This document shows, in pieces, positions 24,162-36,267 of a stretch of DNA of 64,000 nt. The position numbers and the translations under genes are program-made. Source of the DNA: Thalassia testudinum (lineage: Eukaryota > Streptophyta > Magnoliopsida > Alismatales > Hydrocharitaceae). The stretch is from NCBI GenBank assembly GCA_037157565.1, contig JAZHRO010000012.1, positions 3,808,501-3,872,500 on the forward strand, written 5' to 3'. The stretch's first letter is position 1; every line of letters begins with the position of its first letter. The notes beneath the pieces are model-generated. The model saw nothing but the letters and a program-made list of their open reading frames with translations. It was not told where the DNA came from and ran no database searches.

Positions 24162-25727
24162 CTAGTGATCAAACCCTACAAAATAATCTAAAATATCATT
24201 TCTAGGTACCCATTTTCTTGTGGGTCCTTTTAGGTTAGTACCTTTCAAATCTTGAGATTTATAGACCTTTTTTGTGTTAGATCTATAATTCTTGGGATTT
24301 TTAGCCTTTTGGTACATCCATGCATGTCTAGGTGTATGTGATTGATTTTGTGTGTTCTTTTTATTTTTAAATTTTTCTTTCAAATCATCACAAAATTCTG
24401 TATTTAACCTAGTTGTTGTTTTTAGATTATTTAAAGTACCTTCAAAGTGCTCATAAATATCTTTTAATTCTATTATTTTTGCATGCAATTGATTATTAGT
24501 TTTTTTTGACATTTCTAATTCTATTTCTAAACATTATTTTTCTAATTCTAGTGTTTGGTAATTATTCTTTAAGACCTTATTTTCTTTTTTAGAAGACCTA
24601 GCTTTATGATATAGCTCTTCATATGCTTCTAATAATTCATCAAATGAAAAATTAGGGTTTACCTCTTCTTCTGTGTCTTCTGAAGTTGCTACCAAGCAAA
24701 GATGTGCGACCTCGTCTTCATTCGATTTGTTGGAGTCAGTGTCCATGTCGGAGTCGCTATCATCCCATGTAGCTTTAAATGCTTTCTTCATCTTCTTCTT
24801 CTTGAGCTCCTTCATTTCTTTCTTATTGTCCTCCTTGTTTATAGGGCAATCCTTTCGTAGGTGATCCTTTCTCTTGCATCCATAGCAAACAATATCATAT
24901 GACATTTTATTCACTTTCTTACCTTACTTTTGAAGAAATTTTCGGAATTTCCTAGTGAGCATTTCCATCTCCTCATCTTCGGATTCTGATGTTGTTGAGT
25001 CTAAGTCCTCCATGATTGCTCTAAAAGCAATACTTTTCTTCTTGCTTGTCGCCTTCTCCTCGTTCTTCATATTTTCCAATTGGACTTCATATGCCATAAG
25101 ACTTCCAATTAAGTCATCCAAAGGGAGAGTGGAGAGATCCTTTGCCTCTTGGATGGCTGTGGTCTTTGGAGACCAATCACTTGTAAGTGATCTTAAAACC
25201 ATTCTTACAAGCCGCTCTTCTTTCAGCTTGACTCCAAGATTCTTCATGGGGTTAACAATTTCCCCAAACCTCGTATACATATCCTTGATCGTCTCACCTT
25301 TCTCCATCCTGAAGCACTCATAACTCTCGGTTAGAATAGAAATATGGGTTTCTTTTACCTTGAGAGTACCTTCGTAGGTGACCTCGAGAGTGTTCCATAT
25401 CTCATATGTAGACTCGCACACAGAGATACAGTTGAATTCCTCCTTCGATGACGCACAATACAGTGCGTTCATTGCCCTTGCATCACTCACAATGTTTTTC
25501 TTCTGATCCGTTGTCCATGCTACTCCTTCTTGTGGCTCCGGATCTGAGTACTTGTCTTGAATAAGAGTCCAAGCCTCCTCATCCATTGCTTTGAGGGAGA
25601 CTTGCATCCTCCTCTTCCAATACCCGTAGTCCATCCCATCAAAATATGGAGGACAGGTAGAAGACTGTCCTTCAGTGCACCTTGATGTAGATGTCATTGC
25701 GAGTTGATTTGTTACGTCTTCTCGCAA
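24162..25727 (-). pseudogene. T gag, SIRE-type, with two in-frame stops
   Basis: One frame of about 520 codons from ATG at 25727, broken only by TAA codons just after FRKFLQK (24924-24926) and at 24534-24536. The N-terminal part (PYFDGMDYGYWKRRM, IWNTLEVTYEGTLKVKE, EIVNPMKNLG) is the copia gag (UBN2/DUF4219-type) capsid region. A zinc knuckle CYGCKRKDHLRKDC (CX2CX4HX4C) follows at about 24880-24840. Next come an acidic stretch and a coiled-coil-like region. The tail, GPTRKWVPRND, resembles the segment that precedes protease in SIRE elements, but the frame stops there. The product would be a structural particle protein that needs pol from a relative. Confidence 0.88.
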
Positions 25728-25745
25728 CTGTGCTCTGATACCACT

Positions 25746-27089
25746 TGATAGGATCTAAATAGATGGAATATAGCTATGTGCACAAATGCTTAAAAGAATA
25801 TTAGTAATAATAAGAAAATTTGGACAATCAATCAAACCACAGAAGTAGGCACAATATGTATAGTGGTTCCCCTCCCATGGGTACTTCACTACCTAAACCT
25901 CCTAGCTTAGGGTTTTTAACCCGATTCCCTCAACCTCGAGGAAATCAATTTACTAAACCAAGGTAATTAATGGGTTTCCCCAACCCATGTACAACAGCGG
26001 GTTTGTTACAACCCAACGAGCAGCAAGCTCAAATACAAAAGAAGTACAAGTATATGACAAAAAGAATCTTACAACTAAAACCAAAGCCTCTCAACAAATG
26101 TAAATATAATGTTATCGATTTGAGAGCCTAGTGAAGATGTGAATACATGAAAGAAAATTACATCGACGCATTTGCAAAAGTGTGGAAAGATTGAGAGTAG
26201 CAAACTCTATTCTTCTCTTCAAATATGGTGGAAAATATGAAATATAGAGCTCTAGATTTTTCTTTTATCTTTCATATATCTCTAGTGTTCAAACAAAGAG
26301 TCCTAGGATCATTTTATAGAGTTAAGGACATAGGATACTCGTCTACTAGACGTTGGGATTTAATTCCCAACGTTCGCATTGACAAAATAAATATTCCAAC
26401 CATTCTGTTTTGAGCCAACGGCTAGTTGGTACCGGTACTAAAGTACCTATACTGGTACTAGCAGCTCACTGCCACTAGTACATGAGTCCTGATACCAGTA
26501 CTCATCATGGGTACCGGTACTTGTGACTCCCAAGTTTGGAATTCCTTGGGCACAGTAACCTACCTATACTAGTACTCATCATGGGTACCGATACTTGTAA
26601 GGTTCAGGCCAGAATTAAGGCTTCAACCTGTGGCCAACATGTACTGGTACTCATGGTTGGTACGGGTACTTGTTGTTCACAGTTTGAGATAAATTCTCAA
26701 ACCTGTGCCTTGCAAATACCAATACTAATGAACAGTACCGGTACTTGCTTACAAGTACCTATTTTAAGTATTTTAATCCATTACGTACTTTGAAAATGAA
26801 CGTCATATAAATCCTAGATTATATCTAATTGATTTTTACGATCTAAGTTAAATTCTCTTGTTAAGAGGCATACATTCTATGAAAACCTAAACTAAAAATC
26901 AAAGGGTCGAAGATGATCTTCTTCTTCTCGATCCTTCCTTGTCATCATGTCTTCTCCATATCATGATCTTCTCACCATCATGCCTCCATCATTTCCTGTT
27001 TACCTTGGTCCTTCAAACACTTAATGGCAAACATTAATCCATAATAATTTTGTTAACACCAAAACAAGATGTGGAATAAGGTTCCAACA
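25746..27089 (-). repeat. T 5' LTR
   Basis: 1344 bp; same ends as the left LTR. TATA box (minus CTATAAAATG) at 26310-26319. It abuts the primer-binding site at 25731-25743. Confidence 0.92.
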
Positions 27090-27094
27090 TGTGT

Positions 27095-27494
27095 GTCATG
27101 ATCTCCAGTGTAATTTGCATAACAATAGCCAACTAATAAACATTCCTCATTTTTCTATGAAAGATATTGGCATCTATGATTTCATTGGTGCACCTTACCA
27201 TATGTTGTATACCTTTTGGATGTGGCTTTCTTCACTTTTGTGTATATCTACTTGCTACACTAACTGCAAAGACTATATCTTGGTTTTTGCATCATCACCT
27301 TTGATGATAAAGTCGACCACATACATAAGAACTATGACTAACTTCCCTTCATTAGAGACTTGAGATAGCAAGCATGACTTGGTATCCAAAGTACAAGATG
27401 AACTCTACTATCATTCCATACCATATATGCCCTCGATGCTTGCTTCAAACTTTAGAGTGCCTCCTTCAACTTACAAAGATATTATGGATGCTTA
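27095..27494 (-). pseudogene. K1 copia reverse transcriptase, C-terminal half
   Basis: Minus strand: a YLCKLKEAL then SLKQASRAY block (VCKLKKALYGLKQAPRAWY in intact elements), followed by VLMYVVDFIIKGDD, the catalytic YVDD box with the first Asp changed to Val. Many stops. The left end is cut by the T target site and the right end by R2. Confidence 0.8.
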
Positions 27495-27499
27495 TTATC

Positions 27500-29856
27500 T
27501 ATTTCGTGTGAATCAAAGTTTTGTAAAAACTATGTTGTAATAAAGTTGAAACATGCGAGACCATCTTTTGAAAGTTGTAATCTTGAAGTTAAAATCCGAG
27601 GTCGTTTCTGGGAGCAACTAAATGCACGCAAACCACCATTTAATTAATTACAATAGAATTTGATGAACTTATAGTAGAGTTGAATTCTTTAAAATCCAAC
27701 AAGTCCAAAATCACACCTTGATCTGTGAAATATGAAGAAATTCAAAATTAAGTGCTAGGAATGAATGTCAAGGAGATTAAAAATTTTTATGTTTTAACGA
27801 TCAATAAAAAAATACATATAAGTATTAATGAGATTAAGCATTAAACAATCTTCAATAATAGTGTTGGAACATAATAATGTAATAAACCACTAGACATTCA
27901 ATAATACAATGAAATCATTAACCAAATAAGCAAAATTGCAAATCAGTCCCAAGAAATAAAACTTTTACCTCAAATGGGTCCCTAAAAGATTTTAATTGAG
28001 CCCCTGTGGATTTCTTTTTTTTCAAAGAGACTCTTACCAGCAGTTAGAAAAGGTGCTCTTCTTCCTTGCTAGAGGGGACACTGGAGTAATGCCAGACTTC
28101 ATCGTCGGTCATCTGATGTTGCTAACGAAGGGTAGAAGGAGGTCGTCTGGAGGTCGATGATCTGATGGTAGGGTTTGATCGATGATCACTGGCAGTTGTG
28201 GCCGAGGATGACAACGCTGAAGTTGGGGGAGGCAATGGGTCTTCGGCATGTACCTGGATGGACAAAGAACATGCTCTTGGCCCTCGTCAAAAATTATGAG
28301 ACCTTTGTCTCGACAAGGTGGTGGGAGTGGTGATTTGGTGTGGGAATGCCAAAGGTGGCTGACAGGACTCGAGGGTGGCAATGGAGATGGGAGTTTGATG
28401 GGTGTTTTAAGGCATTGAAGACCTGAATTTCTTGAGGGCTTTTAACCGTTGTGGTCTCACGAAGGTGGCTGGGTGGTCAGCGATGGGAGATAGTGCATGG
28501 AGCGAGGTGGAATGTGTCACTGAAGCTTCACTGGAGATGGAGAAGAGAACAAAGGTGCAAACAGAGTTTGGGGTCGAATCCTACTTTTAAGGGACCTATT
28601 CAATCCTACAGAGAAAGAGGAAGAGAAGGAGATACCTAATGGATGACGAGGAGGTAGAAGAGTGGCCGATTTTGACTCACCAGCCGTGAAGAAGAAATGG
28701 CAGGAAGGTGGATTGGAGCGACGATGGGGGGAAGGTGGCCGACTTTGATGGCGAGAAGCTCAATGAGGACTTAGGGAACATGTCCGCACCCTCTGTTGGT
28801 AGAGAGATGCAGCGATGAAGGAGGACAGAGGAGCTCCAATGGTACTCTAATGGCATGATGGGGAGATGAAGAGGAGATGGGATTTCATGCCAAAAACTTA
28901 CATGAACCTCCTCAAATATGCACAGTTGTTTTTTATAGAATATTGGTCTCGCAACTTGAGGAGAGAAAAGGGGTCTAAAAAGGGTGGTTCTAAGCCAAGA
29001 ATGGATCCAATTTTGATTGAGAAAATCAAGCTCCAATGATTGAATCATGAGTTGTAACTTGCATTAACACATAAAGGATTGAACGAGGATCAATCTCACC
29101 AAATTCGGTGGGATTTGATCGCGTGATTGGGGAGCAATTGCTCCTCAAAACTCGCCCACAACCATGGAGAAAAGCTTCACCTATTCCTGCTGAAAAAGAT
29201 GGCTAACATCATCATGACGTCAGCTAGGGACTAGGATGCAAGGAATTTGGACCTAGATGTAAGAATTTCAAAATTAAGGTGTTGATTGTAAAGTAGGTTA
29301 AGACAGTTCAAATGAGCCCAAATTTTTATGGTAACCTAATTTACACCCAAGTAATTTAATGGTGACTTTAATTTTGAGTTTTGATGAAGATTGATTTGTT
29401 AATTTACATTTTAACCAAAATATATTAAATATTCACTTAGGCCTTTGTCTTAGGTCAAAATAGGTTCATTTTGTCAAATTGAATGTTTCAAACCTTAAGA
29501 AATATTTTGTAATGAATTTTAGAAGGTTTATATTACATTTATTTCTATCAGAACCCTTTGAATTAAAGTGAGACTGAAATTAGTATTTTTAATGTGTGAG
29601 TTAGCTTGATTTCTCTAAAAAACCCTAAATCAGTCAGTGCAAGCCCACTTCTTGGAAATTTAAGCTTATTTGATCTTTAATTAATCATAGATTCACCCCT
29701 TAGTTAATCTGCACTTATATTTATCTATTAAAATAGTAGAATTAAGCTATTTTACAACTATTCTTCTTCATTCAAACCAGATTATATATCAATTATGTGA
29801 AATTATCCTTGGAAATTAGTCAAATTAAGTTAGAAAGGGTGATGGTGTTACCCTCA
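27500..29856 (-). mobile_element. R2: solo LTR of R family
   Basis: 2357 bp, minus strand TGAGGGTAACACC...CACGAAATA, flanked by ttatc duplications (27495-27499 and 29857-29861). Removing it and one duplication rejoins the K1 reverse transcriptase in one reading frame, which supports the ends independently. The terminal CA has become TA. The centre (28080-28990) is GC-richer with small open frames that are not shared with R1, so no protein is called. Confidence 0.85.
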
Positions 29857-29861
29857 TTATC

Positions 29862-30704
29862 CTCAAATTCTCTGGGTTACTCCATATAGAATTTTTGATC
29901 TATCTCGTTATAAGGAAATGCATTCTTCACATCCATTTGCCATAGTCTCTAAAACTTGCTCATTGCACGTGTGAAAATCACCCAATCGAGTCGATACTAT
30001 AGAGAGAATCCTCAAGAAACCAATCGAGCCTTGTATCTTTCCATAGAGACATTAGAATGGGTCATCACTTGATAGACCAAATTACAACATATTGATTGCA
30101 CATCTTAGGGCTTTGGTATAAGATTGATTCTCATGAAGATCTTGGAGCTCCACCTCCATAGTTTTCCTCCATTCCGAACTCTTCGAAACCTCTTCATATC
30201 TAAAGGGCTCTTTTATCCATTCTTATGCAAAAGCAATGATTGCAAGCTTTGGATTTTCCTTCCCTAATCTACTAGATCTTTAAAGTAGCACAACTAGTTC
30301 CTTAATATCTTGCATTCCAGGTCAAATTTCTTTTGGAGTTTTTTCATAAACTATATTCCTCCATAGGTTAACTATCTTCCCTAGTGATGTAGAAGGTTCT
30401 GGTGGCTTCTTACATTCCTTAACACCATCATCTACTTGCTTTATTTCTTTCATTATCTCTTCCACCTTATCCTATAAGCCTGTAGTATTAGGCAACTCAA
30501 ACTTTTGATAGGACCACCAAGGTGATGCTTCATCAAAGATGATAATGTTTGATACATAATAATTATTACTAGTTGGATCACAAAACTTACCATGAAAGTG
30601 ATCAAAAACAAAGGCATAGTAGTCAAAACTAAAGAGTTGAAAGTCTTGTTGTTGGCCTAAGTTTCCAAAGCATTTGGAATAGAGAAACATAGCCCAGCTT
30701 CTCC
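29862..30704 (-). pseudogene. K1 copia integrase end and reverse transcriptase start
   Basis: 30472-30690 reads ...FVFDHFHGKF...NIIIFDEASPWWS, the segment after the copia integrase core. 29862-29945 reads MDVKNAF...YME, the start of the reverse transcriptase. Stops and frameshifts separate them. The upstream end is cut at 30704 by the K2 LTR. Confidence 0.78.
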
Positions 30705-30942
30705 TGTGATAACCAATTAGTCAAATCATCTATATTCTCATATATTCTGCCTAGAACCTAGGCAAAACTTGCTTTACATGTAACATATTGCAATATATCA
30801 CTACTTTTAGGTTGAAATGTCTCAATCTCTATTAGAAAACCCTTGGTGCCTTTATATAGGGAGGCAACCAAAGGGTAGAGTTACAAGTATACCCCTCACT
30901 TAACATAACACTAAAAATAAAAGGCATACAAAAGATAACTCA
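30705..30942 (-). mobile_element. K2: short copia 3' LTR
   Basis: 238 bp; minus strand TGAGTTATCTTTTG...GGTTATCACA, with a TATA box (minus CCTATATAAAGG, 30850-30861). CTTGAGGGGGAGTGC (30943-30957) abuts its start as polypurine tract. The left edge could be two bases further right. The 5' LTR is not in the window. Confidence 0.8.
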
Positions 30943-30952
30943 GCACTCCCCC

Positions 30953-31288
30953 TCAAGCTGGAGCATAGATAGGAGCATAGATATCAAGCATGCTAAGCTT
31001 GGTACATAAAAACTTAACATGTTTCTTGGAGAGCGCTTTAGTAAAGACATCTTTAACCTGATCCTTAGTAGTAATGTAAGGTGTGGTGATCTTGCCAATG
31101 ATAATAGCATCTCTAATAAACTGACAATCCACCTCTATGTGCTTAGTTCTCTCATGGAAGGCAGGATTGTTAGCAATAAATGATGCTACCTTATTATCAC
31201 AATACATGGGAGTGGGACCAAAAACTGATACTCCCAAGTCACATAAGATAGATCTTACCCACAGGAGCTCACAAGTAGTATGGGTCAT
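30953..31288 (-). pseudogene. K2 copia RNase H, C-terminal fragment
   Basis: 111 open codons: THTTCELLWVRSIL, YCDNKVASFIANNPAFHERT, then HIEVDCQFIRD and a DVFTKAL block, all standard for the end of copia pol. The frame runs into the polypurine tract, as usual. It is cut at 31288, inside the conserved AEYRA..TCELLW block, by the C1 LTR. Confidence 0.88.
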
Positions 31289-33828
31289 GTAACGACTCGA
31301 GTCCCGCTAAGTGACAAAACTCTTGTCGCCATGTGCTAACAACTAGCACGAACACCCACAAGATTGCAGTCACCCAACATACAGCCATAAAGCATCAATA
31401 GCTAACATTCATTCATAATGCATTAAATGAAAGAAAAACTAAAGTGCAAGCAAGATAATAGAAATTCACCCTAAAGTAGAAATTAAATATAGTCTCGTAC
31501 AATCACCGAAAGGCAAGAAGTAAACTTCTAACAGTGGAAAGAAACTACTACAAGCCACTAGCTTAGTACTAACCATCTCCTCCGGTAAAATCGATTTCAC
31601 AAAAGTCCGATCGATAGCAGCTGCTACACCCAACTGCTCAGCAACACCTGAGTACAGAACTTGAGACAAAACATCAGTGAAAACTAAGTAGAGTAGAACA
31701 ACTAAACAGGTAACCAAAGTAAAAAAAGTATAAGAAAAGGGTACTATGACAAAAGTTCATTTGTCTATAATTTATTTTATATCCAGTTTCGTTTATGTAA
31801 TTTGCCCATATTATTACAGTTCCCGATCCATTACTCGATGACTCGAGCATGAGAAGATCTTGTGTAATTTCCTGCATCGCAAGATAGGTATAAGCCATCC
31901 TCCTGGCTGAGAGGACTGCTTATACCCATCGAGTCACCACACTCCATCACCCTAGGGTCATTACGAAAAGGGGTGGTGGCTACATCATGTAGCATGAACA
32001 CATACAAGCATTGTGTATGTTGAACCACAGACAGCCAATGACCCACACACCAACCGAGAAGAACCACTTCAAATCTCCAGCCACGCATCCCTCTATCTCA
32101 GTTGGCCGATAAGCCTAACCAAAGAGTCGTAGGGTGGCCAGAAACTCCCTAAACTAGTCCCTGAAATCGGTCTGAAGGATCAAAGCTACAGCCAAAATCC
32201 GATGAGTAGCAGGTATAAAACCAGTTATCTTATCCTTTTAATTCCTAACAAATCTGTCATACTGATTATTTAATCAATTTCATATAACTGTATCTCTCAT
32301 TTTCATCAAATAAGAAATATTCTGAGTAATTTTACATTACTAATTCCAAGATTAACAAATATCCACATTATCTTCCAACTAATCCATTTACAAGTAGTTT
32401 TCAATTCATGACAATGATCGCATATTATTCTTCTAGTAATGAACACAACGAAACTTGTTTTACGGAAAATGGATCTCGTTTCATGCATGCGAAAACAAGG
32501 TACATGGGATTATTAACTCTTAATTCTTTTCACATAATTTGATTTATTTTCCATTAAAGTGCCCATAAATCAAGGAAAAATACCAGAGGATTCCAAATTC
32601 AACAAAAAGGAGAATCACACACCAACCAAGGCGGGACAAACGAAGAATCTTACAAGATGAGTCCATAGGTACCCGAAAATCGAACGATATTGAGAAACGG
32701 GTAGACTACTATACCTAATGTCACCGAGGGCTCACAATGACTCTGAACCGTGACCATAGGGCCTAGGGACAGTCTTCACACCCACCTCGAGATCCGCACA
32801 TACACCGGAGGTAAGACCTGGTTCACACAGACCATAAATAGGTTTGAAAATGCTTCACTACATTTTTGATTTTTCACTAAAGGAAAAGAACTTAAAAGTG
32901 AAAATAAATTATACCAACACATCGTACGCATCGGTACAATTTCAATGGTACTTTATTTGTCAAAATCTGAGGTCGAGAAGACCATAAATCGGGCAAAACA
33001 ACGTGAGGGGGTGCTAAACTGAACTAGTTCAACTAGACTGATCAATTGGTCCATGCATGCCCTCGATGAGTGATTCGTGTTCATGTTTGCCCACAAATCA
33101 CCATATCCTACACTTCACGTCACAACCTCCCATGCCAAGCACTACTCGCCCGATGCGAGCCACATGTCTCAATCTCCCATGCCAGACATATTACCGTTCG
33201 ATGCATGCCATACGTCGTAATCTCCCATGCCAAGCACCACTCACCCACGCACGCTCCCACGTTGCTATGTGCGCGGCACGGGTTGCCTTCTCGCATACGT
33301 CGCTGCCACGTGTCACTCACGCGTTGTACCCTGGCCGCACTCCCGCTGCTTTTTATGAGTTTTGCAATGGGAAGCGTTCAAAATTTTGAATCGCACTTAG
33401 GTCTCGAGCAATCTTTTTAAGTTTTATGAACCTTCTCTCTTCCTCTCTTAATTAAGAGGATTAGAGAGAAGATGATGACCCAAAGACCCAAAGGGATCCT
33501 TACATAGGCCCAAGGTTTGTTGGGATTAGGTTTAGTGGGTGAAATTCCCTAAATACCCCTAAGGTAAGGTTCACCTTACATATAGGTCATTGTTGACTTG
33601 TTTTGGCATTGTTGGAAAGCTTGTGACTAGAGGAATCCAATGGTACCATACATGGTACCCTATTGACAATGTTAGGCTCAAGGTTGACTCGAAATACGTG
33701 TTTTTGGGGTAGTTTAAGGAGGTGCTGACGCCTACACCGAACCATGACCAGGTTTTCAATGTTCAAATTAGCTTGAACCACCCCGAAATGACTCAAAACC
33801 TAGATTTTCAAATGTTATAGATATAACA
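31289..33828 (-). mobile_element. C1: 3' LTR of a chromovirus
   Basis: 2540 bp; plus-strand ends TGTAACGACTCG and ATATAACA, so the minus strand reads TGTTATAT...CGTTACA. CTTTAAGG abuts its start. The GACTCGAGTCCCGCTAAGTG end is typical of Tekay/Del-type LTRs as I know them. A tandem repeat lies in its U3. The five bases outside its left edge are ggtca. Confidence 0.78.
33119..33260. repeat. Three 47-48 bp tandem repeats in C1 U3
   Basis: Units at 33119-33165, 33166-33213 and 33214-33260 share the GTCnnAATCTCCCATGCCA core and then diverge. Surrounding sequence is rich in CATGC. Confidence 0.75.
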
Positions 33829-34089
33829 ACCTTAAAGGGAGTTTCATCCCCGAAGCTTGAGCGAACATGGAGGTAAAAGAAAAGTCGTGCCAAGTGTATA
33901 ACAACCATAAAAAGGAATAACAACCTTAAAGAGAAACAACCCCAGGGAATTATGAACTTACACGTGGAAAGATTTGGGTACTTCTTCATTTACGCCTCTG
34001 GTTCCCAAGTCGCCTCTTCATATTTCTGACTCCTCCAAAGAACCTTCACTAGAGGGATCTCCTTCTTCCAAAGCCTCCGAGTGATACGA

Positions 34090-35806
34090 TGATGTAAACA
34101 TGTTTATATCAAATAAACCATCTATTTTTACGTGTTCTTAGATGTATAGTTGCATCATATATTATAAATATTACATAACATGTATCATCTTGCATTTAGG
34201 TTAGATTGTATGAAGTTTAGGTTAATTTTCTCTTTTTATGGTCAGGGAATAGGGCAATATCATATCAGGGCCACGGATTGGAGATCCAACCATATGGATC
34301 TGATCAAGGCGACGATTGGAGTTCAACGATTCCAAGATCGCCCGATTGGACTTCCGTAGCATCAGATGTAGTCTGAGAAAGATCAGAAGTCAAGGGGTTA
34401 GGTGGTGTAAATCGTACATCAGATGACAAATCCAACCGCATGGATGGGTTCGGATGGACGATCGCAGCCCAACACCGCGAAAATTGGTCCAATCCGACAT
34501 CCGTGGCACCATCTATAAGATAAAGTGATGGACGGCCAAGATGGTGCCACGTGGCACTATCTCAGCCACCCAAGCCAGCCAAGGATCTCCCGTCGCCTCT
34601 CTCTCCTCAATCGTAAGATCGGATCTAGGTCGTTGGATCTTGATCCAACGACCATGGAGCATGGGTGTAAAGGATGCCTTTACTCCAATCCACGTGCATA
34701 GCACAGTGGAGTTAATGCCTAAACAAAAAAAAGAGGCATGGGGTTGAGCCCCCGCAGGTCTCATATCATTGCAGGTGCAAGGGGTAGCCAAATTAGGTCA
34801 TCAGATGATAATCAGGCAGTCAAGGAGCGGCCAAGTGGCGTGCCCAGATGCGAGGAGTGGCGTAGGCGAGCGATGAAGGCGCGGGCGAGATGAATCCTAA
34901 GCCGTCTGATCTCGCGATCAGACGATTAAGGATTTTTGAACGTGATCGTGCATTTTGTGCACAGAAGCTGAGGAGGCAGTCGAGCGTGAAACCTAAGCCC
35001 ACATTCAGGTCTTTAGTGACATTTAAATCCACCACTAAAGACCTATGCATTAATGTTTTAAAGAGTGAAATGCCTCTTTTGCCCTCAACTCTCACATCTA
35101 TAAAAGGGCACCCCTACCACTCGAATTTCTTATCCCTTCCTCTCTTCTCTCACCCCCTCCAAAGCTCTATGAGCTTGTCCCAAACCCGGGATGCTCCATT
35201 AGAGTTAAAATTAGAAATTTTCCACCTTACCATCCCCGTTCGTGGAGCGCCTGTGGTTGTCTTCTCACCACCGTTCGGGAAGCGGATCCCACTGCGACAT
35301 CACCCTACCCCATCCTCCGTTGTCCATCTTCATTCTCCCTCATCTCGCATCTCACCATGTTCTTCCAAGCACTCCATCAACGTGACTCATCCTCCAAGCA
35401 GCTGTCGAGGAGGATAACTTCTCTCCACCTTCTCTTTTATCGCTTTCTAGTGTAGATTTCATGCTTTCTAGTGTAATGATTAGATGTAATGAACTTGATT
35501 AAGTGGTTATGAAATACCTTTTCATTCTATCTCTATTTTGTCTTTATTAGTATTATTCTTTCTCTCTCTTCTATTCTTTATTCTTTAAGTAGATAGCTAG
35601 TGTAGATTCAATTCAACCAGCTAATTTGCTTCGTGATAATAAATCAAACGTGATTTTTGATCAAATGTCCGCCTCCTTGTGTTCGACTCGGGATTCCTTT
35701 TTAGTTTCGGTTAAAATTATCTACTGACGGATTTTTCTCGCAAATTACGCTATGACGACGGGTTTTCAAAATTCAAATCTTTTTGCAACGAGTTTCCACC
35801 TCAACA
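34090..35806 (+). mobile_element. G5: solo LTR of G family
   Basis: 1717 bp, TGATGTAAAC...CACCTCAACA in plus orientation, flanked by tacga (34085-34089) and tacgg (35807-35811), one mismatch. Removing it rejoins C1 pol. TATA box CTATAAAAGG at 35098-35107. U3 is rich in GATC palindromes, for example GTTGGATC/GATCCAAC near 34632. The long frame 34890-35417 crosses the TATA box and has no recognisable domain, so it is not called as a gene. Confidence 0.88.
35007..35044 (+). repeat. U3 stem-loop of G5
   Basis: Perfect 12-bp arms AGGTCTTTAGTG (35007-35018) and CACTAAAGACCT (35033-35044), 53 bp upstream of the TATA box. Confidence 0.85.
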
Positions 35807-36148
35807 TACGGTATAGTATTTACACCGGCTAATCTTGAAAGGTCAGGTCCTCTATCCCCATGCTCTCAAAGCTAAGAACATGGTTCGAATATGACATGTA
35901 CCTCTGCATACTGGAGATAAGGAAGACGTCGTGGATGTTGGCTAGCTGAGGTGGCAGGGCGAGTGTGTAAGCTACTAGTATGACCTGCTCCAGTATCTCA
36001 AACAGGCCCACGAACCTCGGAGCCAGCTTACCCTTCAACCTAAAGCTTTGAATCCCCTTCATTAGTGATACTCTAAGGAACACCAAGTAAACAACCTCAA
36101 ACTATACATCCCGTTATCGACGACCTACATAGCACTTCTACCGGCTCT

Positions 36149-36267
36149 GTGATCAACATGTTTCGCATAGTGAAAATCGGGGTTTCAAGAACCCGTCGTT
36201 GCAAAACTCGTTATCAAATACAATTTTATCGCAACTCCAAGGGAGTCCCAGGTCAAGCACAGGGAGC
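36149..36267 (-). mobile_element. G2 3' LTR, left piece
   Basis: Begins TGATCAACATG and aligns with the first about 115 bases of the G3 LTR. It breaks at 36267, where G3 begins. It continues at 44515-46070. The five bases to the left are ctctg. Confidence 0.75.

Larger units (their letters stand above)
22457..27089 (-). mobile_element. T: gag-only copia (TR-GAG-like) element, complete
   Basis: LTRs at 22457-23820 and 25746-27089 are flanked by perfect tgtgt duplications (22452-22456 and 27090-27094). On the minus strand the 5' LTR (right copy) is followed after two bases by TGGTATCAGAGCAC, an initiator tRNA-Met primer-binding site. AAAAAGGGGAGAT abuts the 3' LTR. The 1.9 kb interior encodes only gag; protease, integrase, reverse transcriptase and RNase H are absent. 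The LTRs differ at about 17 of the first 250 positions by my count, so the insertion is not recent. Known gag-only LTR elements (TR-GAGs) have this plan. It lies inside K1 pol. Confidence 0.93.
33829..36148 (-). pseudogene. C1 chromovirus pol, C-terminal end, split by G5
   Basis: 35829-36086 (minus) reads VFLRVSLMKGIQSF then GKLAPRFVGLFEIL and ALPPQLANIHDVF, the integrase C-terminal region of Tekay/Del-type chromoviruses. Left of G5 it continues as IPLVKVLWRSQKYEEATWEPE and MKKYPNL, the chromodomain-like tail. In-frame stops are present. G5 (34090-35806) splits it, and G2 cuts its upstream end at 36149. Confidence 0.85.

Noticed and set aside
33119..33260. Possible CRISPR-like or satellite array
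   Set aside because: Only three adjoining inexact units without spacers, inside an LTR of a plant element.
34890..35417. 175-codon frame in G5
   Set aside because: It runs across the U3 hairpin and the TATA box of a solo LTR and is not open in G1 or G4.
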